A stretch of DNA of 64,000 bases from Haliclona indistincta (taxonomy: Eukaryota; Porifera; Demospongiae; Haplosclerida; Chalinidae): assembly GCA_964017065.1 (NCBI GenBank), contig OZ024789.1, forward strand, positions 4,895,518 through 4,959,517, written 5' to 3'. Each line of letters begins with the position of its first letter. Within the stretch, counting starts at the first letter, position 1. The translations under genes and the position numbers were made by a program. Under the pieces are notes generated by a model. The model saw only the letters and a program-made list of their open reading frames with translations. It made no database searches and was not told where the DNA came from. This document shows, piece by piece, positions 24,157 to 38,000 of the stretch.

Positions 24157-26610
24157 AGACTGAGATTACCTTCAGGTCTATATTCTGGGACCTCTTCTCC
24201 TAATTTCTTGACGTGCTTTACTCGACCATCTTTGTCTCGATAAGGCATTGAAATCTTTGAAAAAAGTGACAAGTACAGTTACCATGACAACCACAGCTAT
24301 TGTTTCATACAACAATCAGTAGCATGCAGCATCCTGGTCAATACAGTATTGTGTGTACATAATGACCACGCCTCTTAATAAACTGACCACACCCACCTTT
24401 CTCTCCACATCTCCCGGCAGCTTTATCTTGTTCTTCTTTTTCTTCTTCTTGTCATCCATTAGTTCAGGAGGTGCTGGTATGGCTCCTAACCCTAGTCCAC
24501 TAGGACGACGTATGAACTCAATTGGATCATTCAACCTACATCACAAGACCATAGACTAGTACCGTGGGCAACATAAAACAATATCAAATAATTTTAGTGA
24601 AATAAACTTTTATCAATCATGATGCAAAAGAACCAGTTTTACTGTATAATAAAGTGGGAAATTTTAGTGTGTTAAATTTCGTGTTTGAATGTTAAATTTC
24701 CGTGCCCGGCATGTTCACATAAAAAAAATTTTCAACATTCATCAAATACATGCACTTGCCTGAGACCTAGGACAATGGAAATTTAACCCTTTAGTTACTG
24801 ACTTATTCTGTCGGAAATTTGACTTGATCTAAACTGGCAGTTTGTTTTGCAATTTTCTGGAAAATGCAGTACACTACATGTAGCAATTCCAAACTAGCAC
24901 CGTTTTCTCCTGGCTTGTCAATGTTTACGACCATGTACTAAACTCCAAGCTAGCCACTCCCACTTCGGAACTGAAGCCACTTAAGTGTTGCGGCCTCGTC
25001 ATTTTTCAGCTAGTTCTGGTCTTCATTTAGCCCTGGTGAATGATACAAAAACCTGGTGGTGTCCAGGTGAGCAAACAGCACAGTTTGGACCATCTTTGCC
25101 AAAGTATGCATTTCCGGGCATCCTGAAGCCCCCAAAATGCCGAAAGCGACGAGGGCTCCACCCCTTTGAACCCCAGGTTAAAGGGGGGATACCCCCTTTA
25201 AAAACCCCTCGTTCCCCCGTTTTAGTGGGGAGGGCGCGACAAAAAATAGTGGCTTTCACAGGTAATTTGCAATTAAACTTGTATTTACCTTTCTAGAGCA
25301 CTTTTGACACTATTTATGAGGTCTACAGTAGGTGGAATCGAATATGTTGTCAAAAGGCAACAATAGGTGTTAAAGGGTTAACGAATGTTATCGTCACTAG
25401 TATGCAAGTATGTGAACCGACCAAAATTCGTGTTTGGTAAAACTTCAGTGCCTGGCAATTGAAAGATATTGACTGAATACGGTACATCATGTGCCGACCT
25501 GATTTGAAATTTAATGTGATGATTTGTAGAGCTAGTGTCAAGATGTAAAATCAATTTTCTAGTGTCAAGTGTGTTTACTGACTGACCCCTTGTTAGTGAG
25601 TCCAATAGCTTCTCCTGGTCTCCATCCCATACCCTTCAACATAGCCTTACCAAACTCAGCTATAGGAAGAGAATTATAGTCATCAGCTGTAGCCTGTGAA
25701 AACAAGAAATGTAAAAACTAATTAATGAGTATTATAATAGCGCCATGGTAACACAATAATTCCATCGCTCAACACCAACTCACCATTCAGCTGTATATCA
25801 CACACAGTGTCACACAACTATGTTCTGATATCGTATAAATAGTAATTTCGAAGGGTCAAAATTTTGGCGAATGATCCAGATTTTGCGTTTTGGTGATTTA
25901 ATTTTGACGCTCAATGCTCACTTCACATGTTACTGTGATCAGGAGCGTATAAGGGGAAGGAACGTTCAACTGTGGATAACGAAATCTAAGGTCTGCCGCT
26001 TGCGCTGCCCGCACAAGACTGCGATCATGGCTCTGGCTCATATTTTAGCTGGAAACAGGCAGGACGAAGTGTTGATGAGTGTATTGGTAGGAATAGCGAG
26101 CCACAATGCACAAAGACAGGCCCAAGCTCCAAGTAGCAACAACACATGGCGGTGGATTTTAGACTTCGATATTACTATAGCGAATACGGCAGTTGAATGC
26201 TGCTTCTCCTTATACGCTCCTGCTGTGATAGAAAAAGCATTTTGGTGAAAGCTTGTCGATTCGCCAATATTTCCATCTCTCCAAAATTACCCGCTATACG
26301 GTATTATGCTTCATAATAGTCATAAACTCCTGGTTATAATTGAGGGTTTTTTGAGCTTTCGCAGAGAGTTGGATGCAACCCAAACTTCAAGCTTACTTTA
26401 TCAGTACTACATCTGTACTTATGTCAGGTGTATACATACCTCATCAGGTCTTAGCTCTAGATCAGCTATTCTGTCCCTCTGCTCCTCTACTGGTGGCTTG
26501 TTCTGCATCAGTAGTGGTACCACTGGACCATCACCATCACCATCAAGACCAGCATGAGCTTGAGCCTCCTCAACATCTGAGAACAATCACTCACTTAACC
26601 CTTTCTTTAA

Positions 26611-26823
26611 TCCATCCATCCGTCCGTCCGTCCGTCCGTCTGTCCGTCCGTCCGTCTGTCCGTCCGTCCGTCTGTCCGTCCGTCCGTCCATCCATCCATC
26701 CATCCATCACTCCACTTGCTTGCTTATTCACTCACTCACTTACTCAACCACTCACTCACTCACTCACTCACTCACTCACTCACTCGCTCACTCGCTCACT
26801 CGCTCACTCACTCACTCACTCAC
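26611..26823. repeat. (CCGT)n and (CTCA)n microsatellites
   Basis: A CCGT/CCAT tetramer array at 26611-26709 and a CTCA array at 26740-26823 lie in GPKOW copy 2 intron 2. The copy 1 intron carries only the CACT part. Confidence 0.95.
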
Positions 26824-27002
26824 ACTTAAACTTGCAAATAATCATGAAATGACAATGCATTCTAGATCAGACAGCAGTGCACAGCTGTGGGGTCTAGCTA
26901 TAGAGCAGCACTGAGATATGTTATCATGGATCCTTTGGTCACTGGTAATGTATCTAACACTAACGCAAGCTCACAAACCATTTCAATGCACAAACATACT
27001 AA

Positions 27003-27990
27003 CAAAATATTAAAATAAAGTAAAAAAGTTTTAATAAAAAATCCTAAAAAGTGTAGGGATGATGCTTGCAAAAGGAAAGGAACAAGATGAGATGATGCTT
27101 GCAAAAGTGAAGGAACTAATGGAATAATGCTTGCATATGTAAATGTAAAAGTCCCAAGTATTCCCTACATCAGCGGCTTGCTGTGACGCTGTGCAACTGA
27201 CCAATGCGGAATCCTCTTCCTATACCTTTTACAACCGTCAATTACTTATCAGACCGTGTCCTCCAAAACACAGATACCTCTAGTTATTTACAACCGTCAA
27301 TTACTTCATCGGACTGCGTCCTCCAAAACACAGATACCTCTAGTTATTTACAACAGTCACCTACTTCATCGGACTGCGTCCTCCTAAACACAGATACCTC
27401 AGTCTAGTTATTTACAGCCGTCAATTACTTCATTGGACTGCGTTCTCTTCAAGCCGCTGACGTAGGGATACTTGGGACTTTTACATTTACATAATTATTA
27501 CCCGTGCGCAGTATGCGCCAGGGTTATGCGTTTGTGTCCGTCGGTATGTATATATGTGTGTGTGTGTCAGCAAAAAAACACGCCTGTTTGCGTCTTACAG
27601 CTCGAAAATCTCCACTAAAACACTCTCCGCAGCTTCTTCACTGAATTTATAGTCCTATGAAGACGTTTTCTGTGCTGGCAAGCCTTGTTCGAGCGACTAA
27701 TCCATGGCTATCTAAAGCTACATGTCCTTGTAAGAGCACTTTACGGTATTGTGGGTGTGTCACCCAACCTCCTATCCATGTCGATGTCCTCACTCAGTCT
27801 CACATGTACCGTACGTCAGAGCTCCTATAGCTCAGCGCACGGGTATGCGTTCATTAGAACTCTAGTTATGCAAGCATTATTCCATCTTGTTCCTTTACTT
27901 TTGCAAGCATCATCCCATCTTGTTCCTTACATGTACTTTTGCAAGCGTCATCCCTACACTTGTTAGCATTTTTTATTAAAACTTTTAACT
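27003..27990. mobile_element. Foldback element with about 120-bp inverted ends and an internal 60-bp tandem repeat
   Basis: The left end (AAAAGTTTTAATAAAAAATC, GTGTAGGGATGATGCTTGC) is the inverse of the right end (GCAAGCGTCATCCCTACAC, TTTATTAAAACTTTT). Within it, 27229-27440 holds about 3.5 copies of a 60-bp repeat (TTACAACCGTCAATTACTTC, GTCCTCCAAAACACAGATAC). It is absent from the copy 1 intron (break near 680), so it was inserted in copy 2 only. No transposase. Confidence 0.75.
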
Positions 27991-28159
27991 TTACTTGTTC
28001 CTGTTACTTTTTGATCACTATCTGTTTGAACATAATTTATTAGCTGTATTCTATGCGATAGCTTTTATTTCATTATTACAACTCTGTGAGCAGCAGTTAC
28101 TAGCTAGTAGATGAGAAGGTGCTGCATAGCCTCTAGACAGAGAGTCAAGGAACATGGAA

Positions 28160-30161
28160 TGTTATTATCGGCAATCACAGGTTTAAATTAGTTAGAGAGG
28201 TTGAGGGTATGAGTTGACAATAATTATGATATTTCTTAGCACTGTAATGGATGAAGAAGTGACGAACACTAACAACTCAGCTCAGCTATGAGGATCATGG
28301 CTGGAAGCCTATACTATGAGTCCGCGATACCATGCAAGCTTGCATGTATTGTTGATGTCGATATCACGATCACAGAGGCTTCTAGCTTTTTAGAATGACC
28401 AATGTCCAGTTGTCAACAGCACAGGGGTCCTATGGATACAGCTTACGCCGTGTAGTGTAAGAAACTTTAGTAGCCTAGGCCCTGCATGGCTAGATCGGGT
28501 GCCGGATCACCGTCGTCCAGTTCGCGCCTGCCATGGGTCATGATGTCAGCATAGACAGATCAGTGTTACCCAGGGCATAGTATACCGCTTGTTCATACCT
28601 CTAGGCTCTAGCTTGCGCGCTGAAGCGCCCAGAGCAGAGAGAAAGCGAGAACCGAGCTCAGTTTCAAAACTGATGTGGGCGGAGTCAATGATCTGCAGCG
28701 ACAAGAGGGTTAATTAATGGAGTCGCTCTAACTGTCCAAAATGGTCCAAAAACCATGTTTTTCAAGGATTACTCGCTTCTGGTAGTGTTTGATGCCTATC
28801 TAAGAAGTAAGAGCACTACCCCAGATATATACACGTGCGATGGTGCAGGTTTGGTAGTGATTCGTTAACTCAGGACAGCGCTAGGCTCGTTGAAGGAAGA
28901 AGAAAGAAGAAGAAAGAAGAAGAAGGAAGAAGATGAACAATTCGCGTGGGCGGCGATTTCAGTTTACCACTTTAGAAACGTCTGCCAGCTTCGCCAAAGG
29001 CATTTTCATGCTAAGAACAATCGTCTGATCAATCCTAGATGTCTAGAATCTCGAGAAATGCTAAAACAGCAAAGATACCCTGAGAGTCGCCATCTTGATT
29101 TTCGTCGTCAAGCAAGCAGTCCCGGCGACTTTCATAGACTTCCTACAAGTGCTTACACTTCAGAGTCATAGTTAACGTATGGTTCCGAGTGCATTATCGG
29201 ATTTCCGCACGAGCTTCCGGTCGAGTAGGTAAAAATAGCGCACGAGGGCAGAGCCCTCGTGCGCTATTTTTACCTACTCGACCGGAAGCTCGTGTGGATA
29301 AATCCGATAATGCACTCGGAACCATACGTTAATTGTTTTATTGTGCCTTCCTGTTGAGATCAATGCGCATGCACGAATCCCATGTGTTCGTTTCAAGATG
29401 GCTGAAGGTAGCCATGATGCTAAAAGCTCCGTCTATCTCTATCATTACGACGAAAGAAGACGGAGTTGGCTCCCAGTTCACGATTTGTAGTCGCTTCTGA
29501 CGCAGATGTGATAAAAGCTGCTGAGGGAGTTGTTCAAGAGAACACGTTTGAGTGAACGCGTGGGGCTTGAGAAAATTTTGATAAATGGATGATGGAAATC
29601 GGTAAGGCAACTTACCGGTGCCAGAAGACTTTCTTCACTATAATGATCCTGTGATAGTTAGTAAATGGTTGTGAAAGTTTATTTTAGAATCTAGGCAAGC
29701 GTTCCTGTTAATCTGTCAAACTTGTTCTCTGGACAACTGCAGAATTGTGTTGAATTTTTAAGTCAAGCTGTTTGTTTTTGATTAATTTTTACCCACTAGT
29801 ATTGGGAGCATGTGATGGTATAAAAACGCCAACAGGAAGTGTGGTCAGATCAAACAAACCACCGCCAGTGCATTATTTCTGATATCGCACTGGACACTCT
29901 CTTCCCATTGCTTTTGAATGGGAAACTGCAGTGCATTATTTTTGATAATGCACTGTGGTTTGCTGGAGAGTGCGCTAGCAGATTTATCGCATGGGCGGTG
30001 TCTTTGATCTAAACAGGAAGTATACAATAAGAGATAGTTAAAATGCAGTAGAAATGTATAACAGTAGAGATATGTGCGGAAACTCATTTTCACACATGAG
30101 TAGCCGCCATCTTAGTTCAAGGTCGTCCCTACATATCATTGCCGATCGGCAATGATAATTT
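28160..30161. mobile_element. Second insert of GPKOW copy 2 intron 2
   Basis: About 2 kb bounded by ATTATCGGCAATCA (28163) and the palindrome TCATTGCCGATCGGCAATGA (30137-30156). It carries a GAAGAAAGAAG run and flanking words (CGCTAGGC, GTTGAAGG, CCGCCATCTT) shared with the families at 5530-6370 and 40400-41330. An ORF at 28890-29171 spans the purine run and is not convincing. Confidence 0.6.
29171..29333. repeat. Near-perfect 160-bp palindrome
   Basis: TAACGTATGGTTCCGAGTGC at the left is the inverse of GCACTCGGAACCATACGTTA at the right. The arms are about 75-80 bp with almost no mismatch and a GGGCAG-like centre (CGAGGGCAGAGCCCTCG). Near-perfect arms suggest recent insertion. Confidence 0.9.
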
Positions 30162-30797
30162 GCAATCTCAAATCTAGTTACTCAAATCATGCAGTGATCA
30201 TGCAAGCACCAAAAGACTGCTCTCTGTGAGGAAAAGCTGACCATGCATACAACTTGAAATATATCACTTTGCCTCACTCGTAATTACTGTGAGACACTAT
30301 AGTCCTCCTCACCTCTCAAGATGGCTGCTGCTGCCTCTCGATCTCTAGTTCACTACCCTCAGTTGTGCCCTGGTTCTTCTCCACACCACCACCACCCTCC
30401 TCTGTACACTACAATGATATAAAATCAACTGATTTGATACTGGATAGCACACGAGCATGCACGAGTAGAAGTCTGCATAATTATGTCAGGTTGAGCACAT
30501 AACCGATCTAGCTGGACTCACAAATCTGTGTAGTTCATTTGCCTCCACTGCAACAAGAAAGTCTCTTTCATCACTTTTCTCATGAGCTTGAGAGGACGAG
30601 GCTACAATTCTTTAAAGTTTAAAGGAGACTCCAGTCTCCTGTGGAAGAGCTACTCGTGTGGTGGCCCGGTTCTCCGGCTCCATTTTGATTTTAACCCGCG
30701 AACATGCAGTTAGCCACGCCTGCTTTGATTTCTCATCATGCATAATTATTAGCATCATCTATTTCCTGTAAACTTAAGCCCTTGAACGTTCTCTATC

Positions 30798-33700
30798 ATG
30801 GGCACTAGTAGCAATAAACTAGCGGCTACTAAATCAGCTGCCAGCGCTACCAAGCAAAGTGAGTAACATCTATTATAGACTATAGGCTTCAACTCATAAG
30901 CTTATGCATGCATCTAATCACTGAATTCACTGATTTCAGGTCAGACCCCTCCCACGCTATTAAAGCTCAAGACGATGAAAGGAGTTGATGGTAAACCTCT
31001 GAAGATAGTTCAAAAGGTTGCTGCTCATGACTACAAAACATTCGGTATGTGTCTCCTACAAGATGAGAATGGAGAAGATGTTGCCCTGCTCAAGAAGAAC
31101 CATATACATGATGGGGCTGAGAGTGTCACAGAGGCCATCCTCCATAAATGGCTGACGAGTGATGCACCTACTCGTACATATCAACACTTGATAGAGTGTC
31201 TCAGACAGTCTGAACTGGGTGCACTTGCTGAGCTCATTGCAAACACATGTACAATTGTCGGACAAGGTATGTTTGCTATAATTATAGCTTGCATGATTGA
31301 ATGTTTTGTTACAGATTTTCCAACCGCCCCACAAGCAACAGAACCAGTGACTATTACACAAGATTGCTCTTCTGTACAACTGCCAGTGTTAACTGTCTTA
31401 CAAGCAACTACTGCACAAAATTCTGTCTACTTACCACCCTCGGATTCTTTAACAGCAACTCAAAGAACCAAGCAAGCAATTCAAAATTCTTTTTCTTTCA
31501 ACTCTTATGGATCTTATCTCAGAGGATTATACACGTCTATGTCTCAGAGCCACACCTCTCAACATTGGAGTCACCTCCAACGATGTGAATTTGTCCAGCT
31601 AGCAATGATTGGTAGTGAGGGACAACGACGTGGAGACAGAGAGGAGGAAATGGTCAGACTGGCACAGCAAGGAAGAATAGAAACTATCATGAGTTACAAA
31701 AAGCCGATCAATCTTGAAACCCTATTCCAACTGCAAGTACCACAGAAGCAGCCACTAGTTGTACTACCACCACCTCCTCCTAATCCAAGAGTACTTCTCG
31801 TTGAAGGAGCCCCAGGAGGAGGAAAGAGCACACTTGCTCTACATTTTTGCAACCAATGGACACAATATGCTTCCTTCATCGACAGGTTTAAAGTAGTGGT
31901 TCTTGTTTATTTACGTGATCAAGCCGTTCAGAATGCAACTACCTTAGCTGATATACTACCAGCTCGTACTTTAGAAATGTCTCAAATCTTTGCATCTCAG
32001 ATACAAGATTGTGATGGAAATATGGTGCTGTTTATCTTTGATGGATGGGATGAATTTCCATCTCATCTCCAGAAAAACTCTCTAGTATCAACAATAATTC
32101 GACAGCCACACAAGCTCTTTCTTCATCAAAGCACTGTTCTTATCACCTCTCGACCAGTGTCCTCAGAAAACCTGCTCAAAATAGCTGATCGACGAGTGGA
32201 GATTCTGGGATTCACTCAACACCAGATTAGTGAGTACATTGAGAAAGCTTTGAATGGCAACAGCACTTACATTCAAAAGCTTGTCCGGCATCTTGAAGAA
32301 CACCCAGTTATAGAAGGTTACTGCTATGTACCTCTACATGTAGCAATACTGGTGCACATATTCCTGACAATGAAGGGAGCCCTACCTACCACCCTCCATG
32401 AGCTCTTCTGTAAATTTGTACTCTGCAGCATAGCACGAGAACTAGAAACACGTGAATCTAAACATTTTGGATCTCGTTCGAATTCTTTGGATGATCTTCC
32501 TGATGAACTCAAGTTTAAACTGTGTAATCTTACTTTTCTTGCATATGAGGGAGTGATGCTGGACAAAGCAGTGTTTTACGAAGAAGACTTACAAAAGTTC
32601 CAACTTCCAGCTAATCTACCATCTTTGGGGCTCCTTCAGGTTGTTGAGGGACTTACACTTCTCAGCAAATCTCTCTCATACAACTTTCTTCATCTGTCAG
32701 TTCAAGAGCTTCTTGCTGCTTATCATATATCACACATGGATTCTATTGAACAACTATACGTTTTCAAACAAATGTTTGGTGGCTCTCGGTTTCAAGCTGT
32801 ACTACATTACTTCAGTGGCTTCACTAGACTTGCCAATCCAGCAATACAAGATTTCATATCAACATATTCACGACAAAAATCAAGTATCGAAGATATTCTT
32901 CCTTTGTTGCACTGCTTTTATGAAGCTCAAGAGCCATCTTTGTGCAATTTATTAAACTTTCAAGTTATTATTTTAGAATCTCTCTTAAACCCAGTGGACT
33001 ATTTGGCTATTGGTTATTATATAACCTCACTACTGTCTGTACCTTCATCTGATACATCAAATGTACAACTCAAGATAGCTGGAGAGATTGATGATCACAG
33101 ATTAAAGTTGTTATTGCTTGAACTCTCAAAGTATCAAACAATCTCAGCTAGTGCTGCCAGATTAGAAATAGAAATTGTCTTTTCCGAAACGGCTACAAAT
33201 ATCATCGAAAATACAAGGTTGATAGCATCATTCTTAGAAGAGTCATCTGCAGTATCAAAGTTAATGATACAGCACAAGGACAGAAAGAGAGCTAGTGAAG
33301 TTTTTCTATCTTTTGCAAAAGCATTGCAATCTAACAGTTATCTTACCACACTGACATTTATGTATGAAGGACCAGCATACGAACACACATGTGAAGAAGA
33401 TTACCAAATTGTCAAAAATATGTTTGAAATTAATAATTCTTTAACACAATTCAGTCTTTCCGGAAGAGGAGGCTTTGCTTGTTGCATTTTTCAAGGACTA
33501 CAACTCAACAAAAAATTAACTCGCTTAAATCTTAGAGGAGCAAGACTTGTAGCTACAGAGGATATTGGTCAAGCACTCACTACAATGCTTCAGGTCAACA
33601 AGACACTGACACACCTTGATCTATCACATAATTCAAACTTATCTGTCCAAGGAGCGTACTGTGTATTTCAAGGTCTTCAGCTCAATAATACACTAGTTTA

Positions 33701-34622
33701 TTTAAATCTTAGTCACACAGGACTTCAAATGACAAAGAGTACAGCTTGGATACTTGATACAATGCTTAAAGTCAACAACACGCTTACACACCTTGATCTA
33801 TCACATAATAACTTCCTTGACCAAGGAGCTTACTGTTTATTTCAAGGTCTTCAGCACAATAATACACTAGTTGATTTAAATCTTAGTCACACAGGACTTG
33901 AAATGACAAAGAATACTGCTAGGGTACTTGCTACAATGCTTCGAGTCAACAACACACTTACACATCTTGATCTTTCAAACAATTTTACACTTTTGGTCTC
34001 AGGAACTTGGTTTATTTTTGTAAGTCTTCAGTGCAATACCGCTTTAGTTCAGTTGAATCTCAGTGATACAGGACTTGTAGTTACAGAAGATACTACTCAG
34101 GCACTCACTACAATGCTTCAAGTCAACAAGACACTCACTCACCTTGATTTATCAAACAATTGGAAATTTCAAAATGCAAGTTGCACTAACTTTCAAGGTC
34201 TACAGAACACATTAGTGTACTTGAATCTGAGCAACATACAACTTGTAGTTAAAAAGGACACTCCTCTAGCTAAGGCACTTACTACCATGCTACAAAAAAA
34301 CAAGCATCTCAAACAGCTTGATCTATCATATAATCCACTCTACGATGAAGGAGTTTACTGTCTCTGTGAAGGTCTTCAGCACAATACCACACTAGTCTAT
34401 TTGAATCTTAGTGACTCAGGAATAACTGATAAAGGAGCAAAGTGTATTGCTCGAGCTTACAGTTCAAATCGATCTTTGCAACTAGATCTTGATGTTTCTA
34501 ATAATCATATCAGAGACTACAAGACCTTAGAAGATTCATGGAGGAATCACACCTTAAAAGTGATTAATCAAAATTTATTATCACACTGTGCTGCAGTGCC
34601 AGTGACATTCTCATTAGCATAA
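30798..34622 (+). CDS. NLR-1b: DEATH-NACHT-LRR receptor, expanded LRR array
   Basis: Predicted 1231-residue NLR, unit 2 partner of NLR-1a. Exons: 30798-30858, 30940-31266 (DEATH) and 31315-34622 (NACHT-LRR), all phase 1. DEATH covers about residues 28-120; Walker A GAPGGGKST lies near residue 293; Walker B LFIFDGWDEFP near residue 366; SYNFLHLSVQELLAAYHIS follows. LRRs run from about residue 650 to 1200, some 250 residues longer than in NLR-1a, with several near-identical units (HLDLSHN, LNLSHTGL) that indicate recent internal duplication. Intron 2 is 48 bp, stop-free and in frame; if retained it adds a hydrophobic stretch (GMFAIIIACMIECFV). The C-terminus differs from NLR-1a because about 7 kb of inserts lies directly downstream. 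All nucleotide-binding motifs are intact. Confidence 0.88.
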
Positions 34623-35037
34623 TTTTATTATTATTTGATTTTATTATTATTTGAGCGTTTATAATGCAATTATTAGACGCGTACAGTGCACACCGAAAAC
34701 ATTGCAGAAAATGTGTAGACAACGACGAAAGTAACTTAATTCTACCATTGTAATAGAGCCATTCCGTTCTCTTCTAACGCTGGAAGCACAGTTTCTCACA
34801 GTAGAATGCCGAAGACAGTAGTATTCACTAGTGCAGTTCATGGACTGAGTTCTGAAGTCGTCAGTGTAGCAGATAATCTGACACAAAACAACTCCGACAC
34901 GCGTACGAAGGACGAATTCACTGCTTGGTAGCGTCTCAGCAGTTGTGCATTGAGTGTAACTCCCTGATAGTAGTTTCTCACAGTGCACAACACTATGAGC
35001 TATACCAGCTGTAGGTATGTAAAATGGCTTGGTATAG

Positions 35038-38000
35038 TAGAGTAAACCACCTATATTCGGCCACCCTCTATTATCGGCCACTCGCTCGTACACTTGCAAA
35101 TGCGCTACACAGAACAAACTTGACCGACGTATAGACACACACTTCCTCTGCCTGCATTGCAAATTTGCAGCTCGTAACTGCTTCTTTGTCTACTGTGGAA
35201 ACGAAGAAAGTGAGTAGCTGAAAACATCGATGTTCGGCAAAAGTAATCTATTATCTGGCACCAGTCCTATGGCAGGATTGCAAGTCATCAGTACTGCCGT
35301 CCGGGTAATTTTCTTTTCCAAATACCCCGGGGCGAGCAATCTATGTTCGGCAATTCGTGATAACTCATTAATTTATCCTCAATGAAAACACGATTGCGAT
35401 ACAGAAACACGTCGGCTGAGTAGAGCCATCTCATGTCTATTACAATCACCAAAATTCAGTAGCCCTTCGTTCGTCTCTTGATCGCGCAAGCCGCAAACAG
35501 CCAAAATAGTGGGCGTGGCTTCCAAGGAGTAACCCAGTGCTTGTAAAACAAAGAGTAAACCGAGCATTCCACAAGTTAAATTTGATTCTGAGCCTCTTTG
35601 TCTGCACTCGCAAAGTAGTTTAGCGCTGATCAATGACTGCATTAGTGATGGATAGTAATATAGTAATTTTATAGTGAGTCCTCAAATCAGAAAGCACTGT
35701 CCATATCCATCACGAGTGCAGTCATTGATCAGCGCTAAACAACTTTGCGAGTGCAGACAAAGAGGCTCAGAATCAAATATAACTTGTGGAATGCTCGGTT
35801 TACTCTTTGTTTTACAAGGACTGAGTTGCTTCTTGGTTGGTCAGAAAAAGCAATTTGGTCAGAAAAAGCAAAGTTGGTATGTTCCTCTGTGCGAGCGCAT
35901 TTGCGATCTTGACTTCGGCTCTAGTGGTCTGTATTGTAGTGTAATTATAGTAATAAAATGTAACTTAGCAGATTATGATATACCTTGTGCAATATCGTTG
36001 TCAAAAATCGCAATACGTTTGAAAATGTACGGTTGCTTCTCTAGCAGCCACTATAGCGCTGATTTTGCCATTCTCAGGACAAGTAAACACGTTATGCCTA
36101 AATTTTAGCAAAGTTTCTTTGTGGAATCTATTGTAATTAAAGGTAAACCTTGTATACATTTTCTCTAGCGGCTTGTTTAGTTTGCATGCATCGAACGTCA
36201 GACAAATAAGCTGTTAGTTCTTCTGTTGAGGGTCACAAGGATGCTAGTAGGTATACTCTCTCAGCAGAAAAAATTTGGCTGCCTGGATCGTATGCTTAGC
36301 GCAGCAATAGCTATACACAAAGAGGCCAGTAATTAAATGGGCGTGCCATGACGTCACGTTGACTACACAGGAAGTTTCGGAGATTCCTAGGCCATTGTTC
36401 GCGCGATTTATTCTATGTTACTGAATACAGTAACGCAACTATGCATCATCGTACATCATTTTAAAGCTTTGAACTAGATCTTTCACACGTACGTAGTGTT
36501 AGATTAGTTCTAGTGAAAATAAAATTTTCTCTGACATCGCTACAGTGTCAATATGCTATTCTTAGCTTTGGCTACGCACAAAGAAACAATAGTTTAGCCA
36601 AGTTAGACGGCTACATCGATCGCTGTGCCTATAGGTGTTATGGCTGGCACAACTAAGTACTGGAGTGTAAGCAAAGGTTAGAAATAGCTCTAGAGACTCA
36701 GCAATGCCAAAAATGATCATTCTGGAGGTCGACTTTGATTATGTACTATGAGCAGCAAGGCTATGGACAGCCATTTCTTGCCTGGGACTAAGCAGAGCTT
36801 CGGGGCGTTGCCCAAGAGAGTTGGCCTCCAGTGATATGTTTTCGTACTAGGTGTTCTGTCAGGAGCCCATAAGAGGAAGGAGCGTTCAGCCGCGATTTAG
36901 CCAAACGTAAACTCCGCCACGCGCTGCGCGCGGCGCATTATGATGACGTTTACTAGAGTAAGCCACCAATATTCGGCCAGGGTGTCTCTAAAATCCGGAC
37001 CGGACCGGACCGACGGACCGGACTTGCGACAACTTCTAAAATCCGGACCGCTAGTCCGGACATAAAACGCTGACTTTGGAGTCGGAATGGAAGCAGCGAG
37101 GGAAACATCGCCTTGCCTGGTGTTACAGCCTCAAGAAGACCTACCAAATTCCACAATTTTAGACCTACTATTGAATCCTGAGGGGCAAGAGTTGTGCAAA
37201 GTGCCTCCTGTTAGACCAAAGGCTGGCCAAGTGTTTCTGTTTGCACCAGAAAAACAGCATGCTAAAGGTTACTTCTATCATGCATGCATTACTCTAAGCA
37301 TGTACATGAATGTTGATAGATTAAATTTTCTGATTCCAAAATTGAATTGTCCCGAATTGTTTCATAGATGGTTGGAGGTGTGACCAATTTAAGTGGGAGC
37401 GTTTTGGACGAAAACTACTGAAGACAGAGCCTGTCATATCCAAAACATACTTTAATTACATGACAGGTAAAGGCGTACAGAAGGAGTTCAAAAGATATGC
37501 GTACACAATTAGTGATCGAGCAAGCAATCTCACACTTATTCATTACAAATGAGATGATTCTATCGTCAATGAAAATCCTAATGTCAGAACTTGTAGTTCA
37601 GTGCTAAGAGAATTGGAGAATACAACTCAGTCTCCATCTGTTGTTTACAATCACAAGATTGCTGATTGTAGTAGCGCAATGCTTATAGTCCAGTATTGCT
37701 ACCTAGAAACAGAAAGCAAATGTCAAATTGTCAACATCTCAGGAGACAAGCATTTCGTCTGTCTCATGATGCCTTTTGAAGCTATTGATTTCCACTTACC
37801 TAATATCTGCAGATTTCTCTGTTGGAACCATGCCGGCAATTAATGCCGTTAAATTCTGGCTGCGTAAGCATGGTGCTACAGCCAGTGAAGTTCCAGTGTA
37901 CGTTAGTGATATTCGGGATTTGTTTCACCAGGAAAACAATTACATGTATGTTTGGGGAACTCAAGCCGAAATCTTAATTTGCACTTTCTGTTTGGTTTTT

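Larger units (their letters stand above)
23720..30683 (-). pseudogene. GPKOW: GPKOW copy 2: G-patch and KOW exons intact, 5' exons broken
   Basis: Exons 3-8 on the minus strand are readable with phases that join: 26576-26440; 25693-25587 (G-patch, FGKAMLKGMGWRPGEAIGLT); 24535-24397 (RRPSGLGLGAIPAPPELM, then a Lys run); 24254-24170 (MPYRDKDGRVKHVKKLGEE); 23995-23934 (KOW, FAKVVHGPHKSLCGK); 23779-23720 (ISVDEDTSRVTLRLSINH). This is the spliceosomal GPKOW/Spp2 domain order. The second KOW and C-terminus were not found. The 5' end is broken: in exon 1 (ATG 30683) codon 24 is TAA (30614-30612) where copy 1 has CAA, and the exon 2 relic near 30310-30405 has lost about 70 bp including its acceptor. 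Intron 2 has swollen to about 3.7 kb through inserts. It is probably a pseudogene, unless an alternative 5' exon exists. Confidence 0.82.

Noticed and set aside
25023..25259. Minus-strand ORF with GVFKGGIPPLTWGSKGW in a GPKOW intron
   Set aside because: It lies between two phase-matched GPKOW exons and looks like a GC-rich repeat; no support as an exon.
27815..27865. TAGCTCAGCGCACGGG, resembling a tRNA A box, possible tRNA or SINE
   Set aside because: No B box or cloverleaf stems follow; it lies inside the foldback element 27003-27990.
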